A DNA stretch of 64,000 nt from Rubripirellula tenax (GTDB lineage Bacteria > Planctomycetota > Planctomycetia > Pirellulales > Pirellulaceae). Shown piece after piece: positions 36,886 through 46,770 of this stretch. The notes beneath the pieces were generated by a model. It was not told the DNA's origin and searched no databases. It saw only the letters and a program-made list of their open reading frames with translations. Numbering within the stretch: position 1 is the first letter of the stretch; the number at the start of each line of letters is the position of its first letter. A program made the translations under genes and the position numbers. The stretch is from NCBI RefSeq assembly GCF_007860125.1, contig NZ_SJPW01000003.1, forward strand, positions 1 through 64,000, written 5' to 3'.

Positions 36886-39800
36886 TTAGGCCGCGATCAG
36901 TTCGCGGTGGTGCTGGGCGTACCCGACCCACTCGGTCACTTCGTTCAAGTCGGGCAGCGTGCCGCCACGAACGATTCGCTTGCCCTCGGTGCTGCGAGCG
37001 ATCGAATCGATGGTGCCAAACAACGTACCCGCGTTTTCAGCCGCAAGTTCCTCGGGCGTCGTGACTTCGGCCATCACCAACAACTGGGCGTCATGGCCTC
37101 GCAACATCGGGACTCGGCAAACGAGTGTGGACTGCTGCTGCCATTGCAACACCGTATCAGCGTCGACACGACGATGCCCCAGTTGCTCCGCGACCGCAGC
37201 CGGATCGGAAGTCAACAAGTCGTCGACAGTGTAGATGTCAATCGCGTGCAATCGTTCGGCCATACGTGCGCCGATCGACGGTGCGTCGACAACGGGACTG
37301 TCGCGTTGCAAGTAGAAACGCAGCTCTCGCTCTGAACTGCGTTCGGGTCGCGGTTCACGACGACGCGAGTCGCGCTCGCCTCGCTGCGCCCGTTCGCTTC
37401 TCTCGGTTCGTTCACTTCGTTCGGCTCGTGGTTCCCTTTCACTGACAACTCGATCGCCGCTAACTCGATCGCCGCTAACTCGTTCGTTGCTAACTCGTTC
37501 GTCACGGTCACTTCGTTCGTATCGAACGACTTCACGTGCAGCCGACGTGGATCCAGTCGATGAACGTCGCGATTGACGCCGTGATCGTCCGCTATCGGAA
37601 CCACTGCCCGAACCGTTTCCAGTTCCATGGCCGTTTCCAGTTCCATGGCCGTTTCCACGACCTTGTCCCTCGGCGGCCGAGCGAGTGGAGTTTCCACCCC
37701 GGTTGCTTCGTCGTCGAATGTAACCGTCGATGGAATCGCCTTCACGCGAGCCCCGTTCATTGCTTTCGATGGTTCGAATGCGTCGACGACCTCGCGAGCC
37801 TTCGGAGGATCGGCGTCCGTCATTTTTTTCGTACTCGTAGCGATCGCTGTCGAACGCGAATTCACCGTCGCGCCCTGCGTCCGAGTCACGACCTAGTGGA
37901 TCGTCGCCGGACAAACGTTCGTCACGATAGTAGCTGCGGCGCGCCCCGTTTTGGATTCGCGTTTTTCCGTGTGAACGAACCGAAGCCGAGCGACCGCGAG
38001 CAAATCCACCGAATTTTCGATCACTGCTGCTATTGGCCGCAGCGATCCAACTGGTCAAACGCGACAGTTCGTGACTGCTGCCGGAAAGCAATAACTGCTG
38101 GCCTCGCTGCGTTGCCAAAAATTCTTCGACACGGCCGAGCAAGTCGACGGGATGAATCGACGCCAACTGTGCCGGCGTGGTGATCCCGCATCCGACAAGC
38201 ACGCGTGCATCGAAGCCTCGCAATTGAGGTACGCGGCACACCAACCGACACTCGGCTTGCCAACGACGAATCACGGGTGCGTCAACATTCGTCAAACCCA
38301 ACGCATCGGCTAGACGGTTCGAGTCTTGCTGCATCAAGTGATTGATGTGAGTCACGCTCAATCCACGCAACCGCGCCGCTGCGACGGCGTCGATGGACGG
38401 GGCTTGGTCGATCGGGCTGTCCACGGACAAAAAGAATGGGCTTGCCGGTGCTTGTACCGACTTGATCGCAACGGAGTTGTTTACCACCGACGGCGATACA
38501 ACTTGGCCAGCGGCGTGTCCGTGAGCATCAACATACGAACCATTCGAGGAATCGCGAAACGTGCTCTCCGGGTAGAGAGTCCTTTGCATCCCCTGGCCAG
38601 ACGTGTCGACACGGTTTCCGTGATCGCGATGGTTTCGCGCCGCATCGGTCGTGTAGTGATCGGCATAGTAGTATCCGTCACGAAACTCGGCTCCATCGAT
38701 CGCCCAATCGGTTCGCGCCGATTGCGTGGGATCGTTGTACAGCCCGTAGGCTTCGCGCCACGCCATGTCAAAGTCGCCATTGACATCGCCGCTTCGCGGC
38801 GGGCGACGACTGGCCACGGATTCCGCCGATCGATCGCCGTACGTGTGCGGATGCGGGCCGACGTAGCTTTCCGGCGTGTATTGGGATTGCCACATTGGAC
38901 GATGCGGGTGCACGACGCGTTCACCGCGAATCGCAAACGAGCGGGCTCCGACACGTGCAAGTTGATCGACCAAACCTTGATGGCTGGTCAACACAACGAC
39001 CTGGCGGCCGCGATGTGCGTAGTCACGCAGCGCCGCAACGATCGGGTGATTGCTGTGACCGTGATCGCCGTGTTCAAAGTAGGCCAAAGGCGTGGTATCA
39101 CCCAAGCCGATCGAACCGATGTCCGAGAACAATTCGCGATGCGTTTCCAAGACCAGAGGAATGGGACGACCGAGTTGTTCCAAAAGTTCACCCGCGGCCA
39201 ATCGAACGGCCATGGTTGCGATCGCACGTTCGGCGCCCGTGCACTGGTTTTCGTCGCGACCATTGATCTTGACCACACCGCCTTGGAATCCATCGCGATG
39301 CATCATCGACGAATCATTGCGATACAGTTGGTACGGCCAATCGACACGCTGCAACCGACCGGCGGAAAGACGCACCAACCATCGGCTGGCAGCATCGGCG
39401 AGCGGCGATTGCGAGCTTCCCGTCGGTTTGACAACGCGAAGTTGATCGATCAGTTCATCGCGTCGCTTTCGAAGCCAATCGATACGCGGGGTCGAACCGA
39501 TCGCCGCATCGATGCTGCGAATTTCAGCGGCGATCGCGTCACGGTCGATCCAGTCCGATGAATAGCCCGACACATGATCGCCGGCGAGTTGATAGTGGGC
39601 CGCGTACGAATCAATGACTGGCAACGTACGCATGGAACGACGGATCTGTGCCGCCGAACGCAAACAGTCATCCAGTTCGGCGGTCAATCGACCGAGTTCG
39701 GCCGACCGTTCGTCACGTTCACGTCGCAGTCCGATCGCGCCGAAGCGGACGCCTTCGGACCATGGGCCGGCCGAAAAATTAGCCGACGCCGAGTGACCGA

Positions 39801-41427
39801 TTGTGCTTTCACGCAGCAGTGATTCACGGTGACGCGACAGCCCTTCCAAGGCGGCCACTAACCACGATTCGCTGTGCGCCAGTTCTTCCAATTCGCCGAC
39901 GTGGTGGCGGTCGATCGACGACGGGGCCGCGTAGTGCGAACCGCGTGCGTATTGATCCACCGTATACGATTGAACCGTTCGCAAGTCGTCGCGGATGGCA
40001 CGAAGGGTGCCTTCCAACGAAGTGGCCGATCGGTAACCCGCCGATGACGGGATCGACTCGAACCAAGCGTGTTGAAGATTTTCGGGGCTGGCGTATCGCG
40101 ACAGCAACCAATCGATATTGCGTGTCGCCGACTCCATGCGAGATTCGACTTCGTCCAAATGCAGCAGTGGCCGATGCCCGCCGGCATAAATGTTCTGGTC
40201 CAAGTCGTCCCATGAACGGGTCGGCTCATAGCGATCGATGGCATGCAGGAACCCATCCAATCGCATACGACGAAGCGTCGCTTCATCGATCGGCGATCCG
40301 GTGTATCGAGCGAACGTGTCGCGACCGGCAAGCAATGCTTGACGCAGACCGCGAACTTCCAACAGCGCGCGGCGCCAACGGATCATTTGGGCGTCGAGGT
40401 CTTCGAGTTGGCGACGCAAATTTTCGTCGGCAATCGAGGCTTCGTATCGATAAGATGGCGAGACATCGCCGCGGGCACCGTAGCGAGCCGCTTCGGCATC
40501 GATCTCGGCGATCCAACGACGCAATTCGTGTTGACGATGACGCAGGCCGCGCGTCCGATCGTGCAAACGCGACAATTCGTGCTGCCAATCGTTGTAGCGT
40601 GACCGAGGAATGAAATGGTCGGTGTTATGTCCCACGGGGTGATGCGTACGACGATTCAAGCGGGCAACCAATTCGGCGCGACGGTGGATCAGCGATTCCC
40701 GATCACGACCGCCCGAATCCAACCGAGACAATTCGGACTCGATGGTTGCCAATTCTTCACGTCGTTGCAAATGGTTTTCATAGCGACGATCGCCAACGGT
40801 TTCGCGACGATACCCACCCAGCGAGTCCACGTGAGCATCACGATCTTGATAGACCGAATCGCGGCCCAGCGGCAGCGAGCGATACGTTTCGGGCGAATCC
40901 AGTCCGGCGCGAACGCAGGCCGACACAACTCGACCGACCGACGTGATGCCAGAATCCGTGATCACACCGTCGACCAGGCTCTCGGGCAACTGAATCGACT
41001 TCATGGCCAACGCCGAGTCGGAAAAATTCGCGTTTGCATGGGCTGCCGAGCCGGCGCCGATTGAATTGGCCCAAGCTGAACCATTCAGTGCCATGTCTTG
41101 ATAGGCCCCGGAACTCGCGATGTCGGAATAGACCGAAGCGCCTCGAGATTCGAATTCGACGGTGCGTCGTCCCGTCGCGGTGCCATCTTTTTCGCGGCGG
41201 CAATGCAGCATTCCGTGGCGATCGGCCCAGACGACGCGGCCCGTCGACGAGCTCATCATGCCAAGCGGATATTCGCGATTGACCAGCGAATCACGAATGA
41301 AGCGAACAATTGCGGTTTTTCCAGAGCCAGCGGGGCTGGATACCACGTTGAGGTGTTCGGAAAACGGGCCCAATTCTACGCCGTTTAGGGGTCCGTGGGC
41401 GTCGATGTCGATTCGGTCCAACAACAT
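36886..41427 (-). CDS. Giant AAA/coiled-coil protein with two DUF4332 domains
   Basis: A 1513-residue protein. Residues about 1-60 hold an SMC/YhaN-like ATPase start with Walker A SSPAGSGKTAI. A long Arg/Glu-rich helical/coiled-coil region follows (about 220-690). At about 720-770 come NQCTGAERAIATMAVRLAAG (a degenerate ABC signature) and PLVLETHRELF (Walker B position), then VVVLTSHQG. In most SMC/Rad50 proteins Walker B ends in Asp-Glu; here it is Glu-Thr. Two DUF4332 helix-hairpin-helix-like domains follow (about 990-1135 and 1373-1513), both containing a CRVP.LRG.DA.VLV-type core, separated by a low-complexity Arg/Ser/Glu/Gly linker. The ATG at 41427 was used. DNA repair or chromosome organisation is possible, but unproven. 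Confidence 0.85.
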   Translation of the reverse strand: MLLDRIDIDAHGPLNGVELGPFSEHLNVVSSPAGSGKTAIVRFIRDSLVNREYPLGMMSSSTGRVVWADRHGMLHCRREKDGTATGRRTVEFESRGASVYSDIASSGAYQDMALNGSAWANSIGAGSAAHANANFSDSALAMKSIQLPESLVDGVITDSGITSVGRVVSACVRAGLDSPETYRSLPLGRDSVYQDRDAHVDSLGGYRRETVGDRRYENHLQRREELATIESELSRLDSGGRDRESLIHRRAELVARLNRRTHHPVGHNTDHFIPRSRYNDWQHELSRLHDRTRGLRHRQHELRRWIAEIDAEAARYGARGDVSPSYRYEASIADENLRRQLEDLDAQMIRWRRALLEVRGLRQALLAGRDTFARYTGSPIDEATLRRMRLDGFLHAIDRYEPTRSWDDLDQNIYAGGHRPLLHLDEVESRMESATRNIDWLLSRYASPENLQHAWFESIPSSAGYRSATSLEGTLRAIRDDLRTVQSYTVDQYARGSHYAAPSSIDRHHVGELEELAHSESWLVAALEGLSRHRESLLRESTIGHSASANFSAGPWSEGVRFGAIGLRRERDERSAELGRLTAELDDCLRSAAQIRRSMRTLPVIDSYAAHYQLAGDHVSGYSSDWIDRDAIAAEIRSIDAAIGSTPRIDWLRKRRDELIDQLRVVKPTGSSQSPLADAASRWLVRLSAGRLQRVDWPYQLYRNDSSMMHRDGFQGGVVKINGRDENQCTGAERAIATMAVRLAAGELLEQLGRPIPLVLETHRELFSDIGSIGLGDTTPLAYFEHGDHGHSNHPIVAALRDYAHRGRQVVVLTSHQGLVDQLARVGARSFAIRGERVVHPHRPMWQSQYTPESYVGPHPHTYGDRSAESVASRRPPRSGDVNGDFDMAWREAYGLYNDPTQSARTDWAIDGAEFRDGYYYADHYTTDAARNHRDHGNRVDTSGQGMQRTLYPESTFRDSSNGSYVDAHGHAAGQVVSPSVVNNSVAIKSVQAPASPFFLSVDSPIDQAPSIDAVAAARLRGLSVTHINHLMQQDSNRLADALGLTNVDAPVIRRWQAECRLVCRVPQLRGFDARVLVGCGITTPAQLASIHPVDLLGRVEEFLATQRGQQLLLSGSSHELSRLTSWIAAANSSSDRKFGGFARGRSASVRSHGKTRIQNGARRSYYRDERLSGDDPLGRDSDAGRDGEFAFDSDRYEYEKNDGRRSSEGSRGRRRIRTIESNERGSREGDSIDGYIRRRSNRGGNSTRSAAEGQGRGNGHGTGNGHGTGNGSGSGSDSGRSRRQSRRSSTGSTSAAREVVRYERSDRDERVSNERVSGDRVSGDRVVSEREPRAERSERTERSERAQRGERDSRRREPRPERSSERELRFYLQRDSPVVDAPSIGARMAERLHAIDIYTVDDLLTSDPAAVAEQLGHRRVDADTVLQWQQQSTLVCRVPMLRGHDAQLLVMAEVTTPEELAAENAGTLFGTIDSIARSTEGKRIVRGGTLPDLNEVTEWVGYAQHHRELIAA

Positions 41428-41706
41428 GATCTGGCCCCTCCATGGCCACGCGGGTCGAAACCCGGCAAATTGCATTCATTGCATACGATTGTTCAAGAAT
41501 GGCGAATCAATCGCCACGGGAATTCTCGAACTTCCACCGTTTGATTTGCGGATGTCGACGCACTTTAGTCGAATCCGGTGTTTCACGAAAAGAGAGATTT
41601 TTTCGCGGCTACAAAATTCGTGTGCCGATAAGTGGTATTGGAATGGCGCGAGTTGCTTTGATACATGCCAATGCGGACGCCGTCTTTGAAAGTACCGAGT
41701 TACCGA
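41428..41706. other. Divergent gap between AAA-DUF4332 and HEAT lipoprotein genes
   Basis: Two oppositely oriented genes start from this 279-nt stretch, so it should hold both promoters. An AT-richer segment lies at 41580-41660. No gene or repeat was recognised. Confidence 0.4.
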
Positions 41707-42462
41707 ATGTCGAAAGTTGTTATGCCACGGCCAATTTACAATCGAACGAAAACCGATTCGCTGACTCGTCGCTTCACATTGGGTGCTTTGGTGATGTCGA
41801 CGTTCGCGGCCGTCGCCGGTTGCCAGGATGGACCGCTGTACGCGTTGAAGGTTGCCAATCCTTATTATTCGATGAAGGAATGGAAAAAAGACGAAGCCAT
41901 CGGCGTGACGGACCACGAACGACGCAAGGTACTGACCCAGTTGGCGGACACGATTGCAACCATGCCGGCCAATCGCCAACAGTATTGGTCGGGCCATCTG
42001 AAACAATTGATCGAAAACGAACAGAGCCCTGAAATGCGACGCTTAGCCGTTCGCGCCGCCGGTGCAATTCAAGACCCGTCCGCTTTGGCGATGGTCGAAA
42101 AAGGGCTCGACGACGAGAGTGTTAAGGTTCGCATGGAAGCCTGCGAAGCACTCGGCCGCCGCAAAGGCGACGACGCTGCTCGTATGTTAGCGGCGACGAT
42201 CGGTACCGAAACCAATCAAGACGTGCGTCACACTGCGATGACGGCGTTGGCCGGCCACAAGAGTCCGATCGCGGTCGATTCGTTGCGAACGGCCCTGTCG
42301 GACCGTAACCCGGCAACCCGGTCGCTGGCGATCGCTTCGCTACGCGGCGCGACGGGAAAGAACTACGGTAGCGATCCCGAGGTTTGGATAGCCGCGTTGG
42401 ACGGCAAACCAGCCGCGCAAGTGGAAACGCGAATCGCTGATCGAGTTCGCGATCTTTTCTAG
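41707..42462 (+). CDS. HEAT-repeat lipoprotein
   Basis: A 251-residue protein. An N-terminal segment RRFTLGALVMSTFAAVAGC gives a lipobox, so it is probably attached to a membrane. The rest is alpha-helical HEAT/PBS-type repeats: RRLAVRAAGAIQDPSALAMV, VRMEACEALGRRKGDDAARML, VRHTAMTALAGHKSPIAVDSL and TRSLAIASLRGATG. Such repeats bind proteins. The ATG at 41707 was chosen, with another at 41722. It is divergent from the AAA-DUF4332 gene and only 56 nt before the SHD1 gene. Confidence 0.82.
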   Translation: MSKVVMPRPIYNRTKTDSLTRRFTLGALVMSTFAAVAGCQDGPLYALKVANPYYSMKEWKKDEAIGVTDHERRKVLTQLADTIATMPANRQQYWSGHLKQLIENEQSPEMRRLAVRAAGAIQDPSALAMVEKGLDDESVKVRMEACEALGRRKGDDAARMLAATIGTETNQDVRHTAMTALAGHKSPIAVDSLRTALSDRNPATRSLAIASLRGATGKNYGSDPEVWIAALDGKPAAQVETRIADRVRDLF

Positions 42463-42518
42463 ATCGCCCAATCGTTGAACGCGAAACTTCGAACACCAAA
42501 ACTATCGAACCGATTGCC

Positions 42519-44096
42519 ATGCACCGACGACCCACCCGAACTCGATTGGCGATCCTTCGCAGCATTGCCCTGTCGACGCTTACAGGAATCGCAATCACGG
42601 CCAGCAATGCGGGCGCTCAAAACGTTGAACGGATCTGGGTCGATGCGGGCGGGTCGTTTTCGGTCAAAGCCACCATGATCAACGCGTACGACAATTCGGT
42701 CGTGCTGCTACGATCCGACGGAGGCGAGATCACGCTATCGTTGGACAAACTCAGCGAACAAGACAAAGCCTACGTTGCTGAACAAAAGCAATTTGAATCG
42801 ACGCTGAACGGGCTGCGTGCCGCGCCGCCCTCACCGCCCAAAATCGTGGCGTTGGAACCGCTTAAGATTCCTTTTGATGCTTCCGAAGCCGAGGCCGCCG
42901 ATGCGCCGTTGCAGTTCGACGGCCCGATCCGACAACGCGTGTCCGACCACTTGCCAGCGTCGATTCCCGCGGATCGATCGCCCATGGACGTATCGGTTGC
43001 CGATGCCAGGATCATGATCCAGCGCGTCGATTTCAACATTGGCATTTCGCCACCGATCGCGATCAACACCCTGGACGCGTCAGGAAACAGCAAAACGTCG
43101 CTGATCATGTCGATCAGCGAACCCATTCGATTGCCTGACCAAATCACGCGACAAGAACTGGTTCGATTCGAACTCGACCGTGGCAGCGCCGACGTGATGA
43201 TGCGACATAACGAAACGCTCCGCTTGCTGGATCATCATCTCGAAAGCGGTCGCTCGTTGGTTGCGGTCGGATTCAATTCGCTCGGCTCCGGGGGCTCGCT
43301 TGCGGTCTTGGAAGGATGGCAAGACGGCGGACTGGAACTATCCCATCGCAAAGAACTGCCGCCGCGCCGATCCGCCGGCGGTGTGCCCCGACTGCGTTGG
43401 GCGAAATGGATCGACCAGAATCACGCATTGGCGGTCATCGACGAAACCCTTGGCCTTTGGAACATCACGACCGGAAAACAGCTCTATCAGATCGAAGGCA
43501 TCGACAAGCGGGCGGCGCTGGCGGTGTCCGGCGGCGGTCGCTACGTTGCGATTCCCTACGAAGGCGGCGTCGATCTATGGACGACGGCGACGGGTGACTG
43601 GCAAGGCCGCATCAAAGTCGAGAAACAAGTTCCAGGCGTTTCTTTTTCGCCCTTAGGAAACCAATTGGCGATCGCCACAACGCGTCGTGTTCGGGCCTGG
43701 GACCTGCCTTCGGCAGCGCTGGCCGGTGACGTCCGCAGTCGCAACAGCTTGGGAACGGGAACACCATTCTGGATCGACCATGACATGCTAATCACCGATT
43801 CGGGAACGCTTGTCAGCCTGTATCGCGGCGTTCCGATTTGGCGCTATGACGTTGCGGGTTCCGATCGCACGCGAATCGGCTCGAAGCTGGCAATTTTTCG
43901 CAAATCACCGATCACGGAATTGGTGATCGCGACGTTGCCCCACGCAGGTGCCGAATCCATGATCCGCCGCATCGACCATAGCGTGACGAAAATCGAACCC
44001 GAAAGTTGGCAAGTGGCCGGCCGCAGCGCGTGGGAAGAGGGTCAGTGGGTGGACCGAGACGTGAAGATCGGTTCGCTGACCAAAGAACGCCGCTGA
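42519..44096 (+). CDS. Secreted SHD1-domain and WD40-like protein
   Basis: A 525-residue protein with a signal peptide (RLAILRSIALSTLTGIAITA, cleaved near ASNAGA). Residues about 36-88 are an SLA1-homology domain 1 (RIWVDAGGSFSVKATMINAY ... SLDKLSEQDKAYV), a domain that is typical of planctomycetes. The C-terminal two thirds show WD40-like repeats (LGLWNITTGKQLYQIEG, GGVDLWTTATGDW, VRAWDLPSAALAGDV), consistent with a beta-propeller. It probably mediates protein contacts outside the cytoplasm. Function unknown. Confidence 0.82.
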   Translation: MHRRPTRTRLAILRSIALSTLTGIAITASNAGAQNVERIWVDAGGSFSVKATMINAYDNSVVLLRSDGGEITLSLDKLSEQDKAYVAEQKQFESTLNGLRAAPPSPPKIVALEPLKIPFDASEAEAADAPLQFDGPIRQRVSDHLPASIPADRSPMDVSVADARIMIQRVDFNIGISPPIAINTLDASGNSKTSLIMSISEPIRLPDQITRQELVRFELDRGSADVMMRHNETLRLLDHHLESGRSLVAVGFNSLGSGGSLAVLEGWQDGGLELSHRKELPPRRSAGGVPRLRWAKWIDQNHALAVIDETLGLWNITTGKQLYQIEGIDKRAALAVSGGGRYVAIPYEGGVDLWTTATGDWQGRIKVEKQVPGVSFSPLGNQLAIATTRRVRAWDLPSAALAGDVRSRNSLGTGTPFWIDHDMLITDSGTLVSLYRGVPIWRYDVAGSDRTRIGSKLAIFRKSPITELVIATLPHAGAESMIRRIDHSVTKIEPESWQVAGRSAWEEGQWVDRDVKIGSLTKERR

Positions 44097-44139
44097 TCCG
44101 AACGCGGCTGGAAATCACGACCGAGACCGGGACGGTCGG

Positions 44140-45228
44140 TCATGCCGCGGCGACTTCCGCAGTCGGATTTCGATAGCGCACCCATCCGCGGCGAAGCGCA
44201 TTGGTGATGGGTTGCTCGACGCGGTGCGTGATGATCACCGCCAACGCAAACGAGAAGACCACGGCGATCGCAAAACAGATCACCGGTGGCACGCCCGCTT
44301 CGTCAAAGCGACGGATCAATGCACAGCCCAAATTGTTGTGGCAAAGGTAGATCGCGTACGAAATCGTGCTGATGTAGACCAAAGGTCGGAACCTCAACGG
44401 TGGCACTTTGCCGTACGCACATAGCGTCACCAAACCGATGATCATCACGGTTGCGACGGGATTGTGTTTGCCGTGGTCGATGCAGTGAAACACGATTGCG
44501 GCAACGACGATGCCGGCAATGTTTTGCCACCGTTTGCCGACACCGGTCTTGATCATGTACAGCAGGAAGCCGATCGAAAACAGCGGCGCAAAGTCCAACA
44601 GCAACAAACGTCTTAGTCCCGTGGCAACGCTGAACCAAGCTTGACCGCCGTAGGTGGCTTCCAACGAATCCAGCAGCGGACAAAACGTGATCGACATCGC
44701 CAACAGACTTCCCCAACCGATGAAGTACCGCCGCAGTCCGCCGATCATGAACAAGGTCACAAGCGTGACGTAAAACATCATCTCGATCTGCAACGTCCAC
44801 ATCACCGGATCGACGCACTCGAATCCCAACACTCTTGGCAACAACGTCATATTGGCAACGAACTGACCGAGCGTTACCGATTGTTGCATCGGAGCCAACG
44901 GCAAAATCCAAAGATTGGCGATGATCACCAACAGGAACACGGGCACGATGCGAATCAATCGAGCGGCGACGAAATCAACCGGCTTACCGCGACGCAACAA
45001 CGACATGCTGTTGACGAATCCGCTCAAGATAAAAAACATCTCGACGCCGTAAGCACCAAACGGCCATTGAAAGCCGAGGGGCGACGAATAGCCGTACTTG
45101 TTCGCGTACACCAAAGTGAAGTGGAAGAGCACCAAGTTGATCGCGGCAAGGGCGCGCAGCGAATCCAACTCGACGATTCGTCGATGTGGTTTCAAAATGC
45201 TGGGCGACGAGGCCGAATCGTTTGACAT
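44140..45228 (-). CDS. Acyltransferase 3 family membrane protein
   Basis: A 362-residue membrane O-acyltransferase of the acyltransferase 3 family, with about ten helices. Characteristic features are RIVELDSLRALAAINLVLFHF (with catalytic His), GVEMFFILSGFV, RLIRIVPVFLLVII and WTLQIEMMFYVTLV. Members acetylate surface polysaccharides, peptidoglycan or lipids. The ATG at 45228 begins MSNDSASSPS, the natural start before the conserved region. It is divergent from the ApgM-like gene. Confidence 0.9.
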   Translation of the reverse strand: MSNDSASSPSILKPHRRIVELDSLRALAAINLVLFHFTLVYANKYGYSSPLGFQWPFGAYGVEMFFILSGFVNSMSLLRRGKPVDFVAARLIRIVPVFLLVIIANLWILPLAPMQQSVTLGQFVANMTLLPRVLGFECVDPVMWTLQIEMMFYVTLVTLFMIGGLRRYFIGWGSLLAMSITFCPLLDSLEATYGGQAWFSVATGLRRLLLLDFAPLFSIGFLLYMIKTGVGKRWQNIAGIVVAAIVFHCIDHGKHNPVATVMIIGLVTLCAYGKVPPLRFRPLVYISTISYAIYLCHNNLGCALIRRFDEAGVPPVICFAIAVVFSFALAVIITHRVEQPITNALRRGWVRYRNPTAEVAAA

Positions 45229-45525
45229 GATGGCTTGTTGGTGGTGCAAAATCCCGAATTCAGGCGTTCGCTGAAACCTAGGTTGCGAAACGCGGCCCTT
45301 GATCAATGTGCCCCTTTCGTCGACCGACCGCCGGTCGCCGGCGTCGGATTGGGCCGACCGTTCCGGTTGCGCCGGCGGCGGAAACGATCGCCGAACAGAA
45401 CCACGATGCGGCGAAACCCCCTTTCGTCCGATCCAGACCTGAACGAAACTACGCCGAGATTTCCCTCATTTCGATCAAATCTGCGGATTCGATCCGCAAA
45501 ACCAACCACTCGGCGGAGCCTCGCT
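45229..45525. other. Divergent gap with hairpin before the ApgM-like gene
   Basis: A 297-nt gap separating the acyltransferase and ApgM-like genes. A perfect GCGGAT-TCG-ATCCGC hairpin lies at about 45483-45498, ahead of a GGCGGAG ribosome-binding site at about 45513 and the GTG start at 45526. No gene was supported, although the plus-strand frame stays open. Confidence 0.45.
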
Positions 45526-46746
45526 GTGAAGTATGTAATCGTCATCCCGGACGGATGCGCCGATGAACCGATGGATTCGCTCGGCGGAAAAACGCCGCTC
45601 CAGGCCGCCCAATTGCCGGCGATGGACGCGATCGCCGCTCGCGGATTCCAGGCCCTGTCCAATAACACGCCGGCCCACCTGCCCGCGGGCAGCGAAGTCG
45701 CCAACCTGTGCCTTCTGGGCTATGACCCGGATGTCTATTTCACCGGCCGTGCCCCCCTGGAAGCTGCAGCCCAAGGCATCACGCTCGGCCCCAACGACTG
45801 GGCCGTTCGATGCAATTTGGTCACGATCGAAGACCAAGTGATGGTCGATTTTACCGCCGATCACGTCTCGACCGCCGAAGGAACCGAGTTGCTAAAGTCG
45901 GCGCAGGAAAAGATTCTGTCTCGCGACGGCATGGACGGACGGTTGGAATTTGTGCCCGGCGTCAGCTATCGAAATCTGTTGATCTATCGAGGCGTCGATG
46001 GCGAACCGGCTCCCTTCGCTCGCGATACCCGCACCAGCGCGCCGCACGATTTGACGGACCTGAGTGTCGCCGATGATTTCCCGCGCGGCCCGGGCAGCGA
46101 CTGGCTGGTTCGGTTGATGAACGATTCGGCCGAACTGTTTGCCGACCATCCGGTCAACAAGAAACGCATCGCCGAAGGCAAGCGTCCGGCCACGAACGTC
46201 TGGCTTTGGGGATTGGGCGGCGCACCGAGCCTGCCGTCGGTGAAAGAACGATTCGGGGTCCAGGGCGTGATGATCACGGCGGTGGACTTGCTGCGTGGGA
46301 TCGCGGCGCTGGTGGGATGGCCCCGCATCGAAGTCGAAGGGGCAACCGGATACCTGGATACGGACTATGCCGCCAAGGGTCGCGCGGCCGTTGAAGCGTT
46401 AAAAGAGTACGACGTCGTCTGCGTTCACATCGAAGCCCCCGACGAAGCATCGCACGAAGGCCGCGCCGATGCAAAGATCGAAGCACTGCAGCAGATCGAT
46501 AAGCACATCGTGGCGCCGCTTGTCGATGCACTGGCCCAATACGGCGACCATCGCATTTTGGTGCTCCCCGATCACCCAACGTTTTGCAGCACCAAGAAGC
46601 ACACGCACGGGATGGTGCCTTTGGTGATCGCCGGTACCGGCATTACGGCCGACGACCAAACGACGTATGACGAAATCGCGGCCCAGGCGAGCGGCCGAAC
46701 GTTCGCGAAGGGCTGGGACCTGATGCAAGCGTTCCTAAAAGGCTAA
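45526..46746 (+). CDS. ApgM-like phosphoglycerate mutase / predicted homoserine kinase analogue
   Basis: A 406-residue member of the alkaline phosphatase superfamily, the cofactor-independent (archaeal-type) phosphoglycerate mutase branch. A GTG start at 45526 gives KYVIVIPDGCADEPMDSLGG, with metal-binding Asp; HLPAGSEVANLCLLGYDP includes the catalytic Ser region, and HIEAPDEASHEG and VLPDHPTFCSTKKHTHG are the metal-binding His/Asp blocks. Bacterial members beside aspartokinase have been proposed as an alternative homoserine kinase. Here aspartokinase follows after 61 nt, so I favour that role over glycolysis, but sequence alone does not decide. Confidence 0.85.
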   Translation: MKYVIVIPDGCADEPMDSLGGKTPLQAAQLPAMDAIAARGFQALSNNTPAHLPAGSEVANLCLLGYDPDVYFTGRAPLEAAAQGITLGPNDWAVRCNLVTIEDQVMVDFTADHVSTAEGTELLKSAQEKILSRDGMDGRLEFVPGVSYRNLLIYRGVDGEPAPFARDTRTSAPHDLTDLSVADDFPRGPGSDWLVRLMNDSAELFADHPVNKKRIAEGKRPATNVWLWGLGGAPSLPSVKERFGVQGVMITAVDLLRGIAALVGWPRIEVEGATGYLDTDYAAKGRAAVEALKEYDVVCVHIEAPDEASHEGRADAKIEALQQIDKHIVAPLVDALAQYGDHRILVLPDHPTFCSTKKHTHGMVPLVIAGTGITADDQTTYDEIAAQASGRTFAKGWDLMQAFLKG

Positions 46747-46770
46747 CGCTCGAGACTACGATCACAAAAT

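Noticed and set aside
45235-45525. Longer start for the ApgM-like protein
   Set aside because: The extension is Arg-rich, unlike the family, and the GTG at 45526 has a ribosome-binding site and gives the canonical N terminus.
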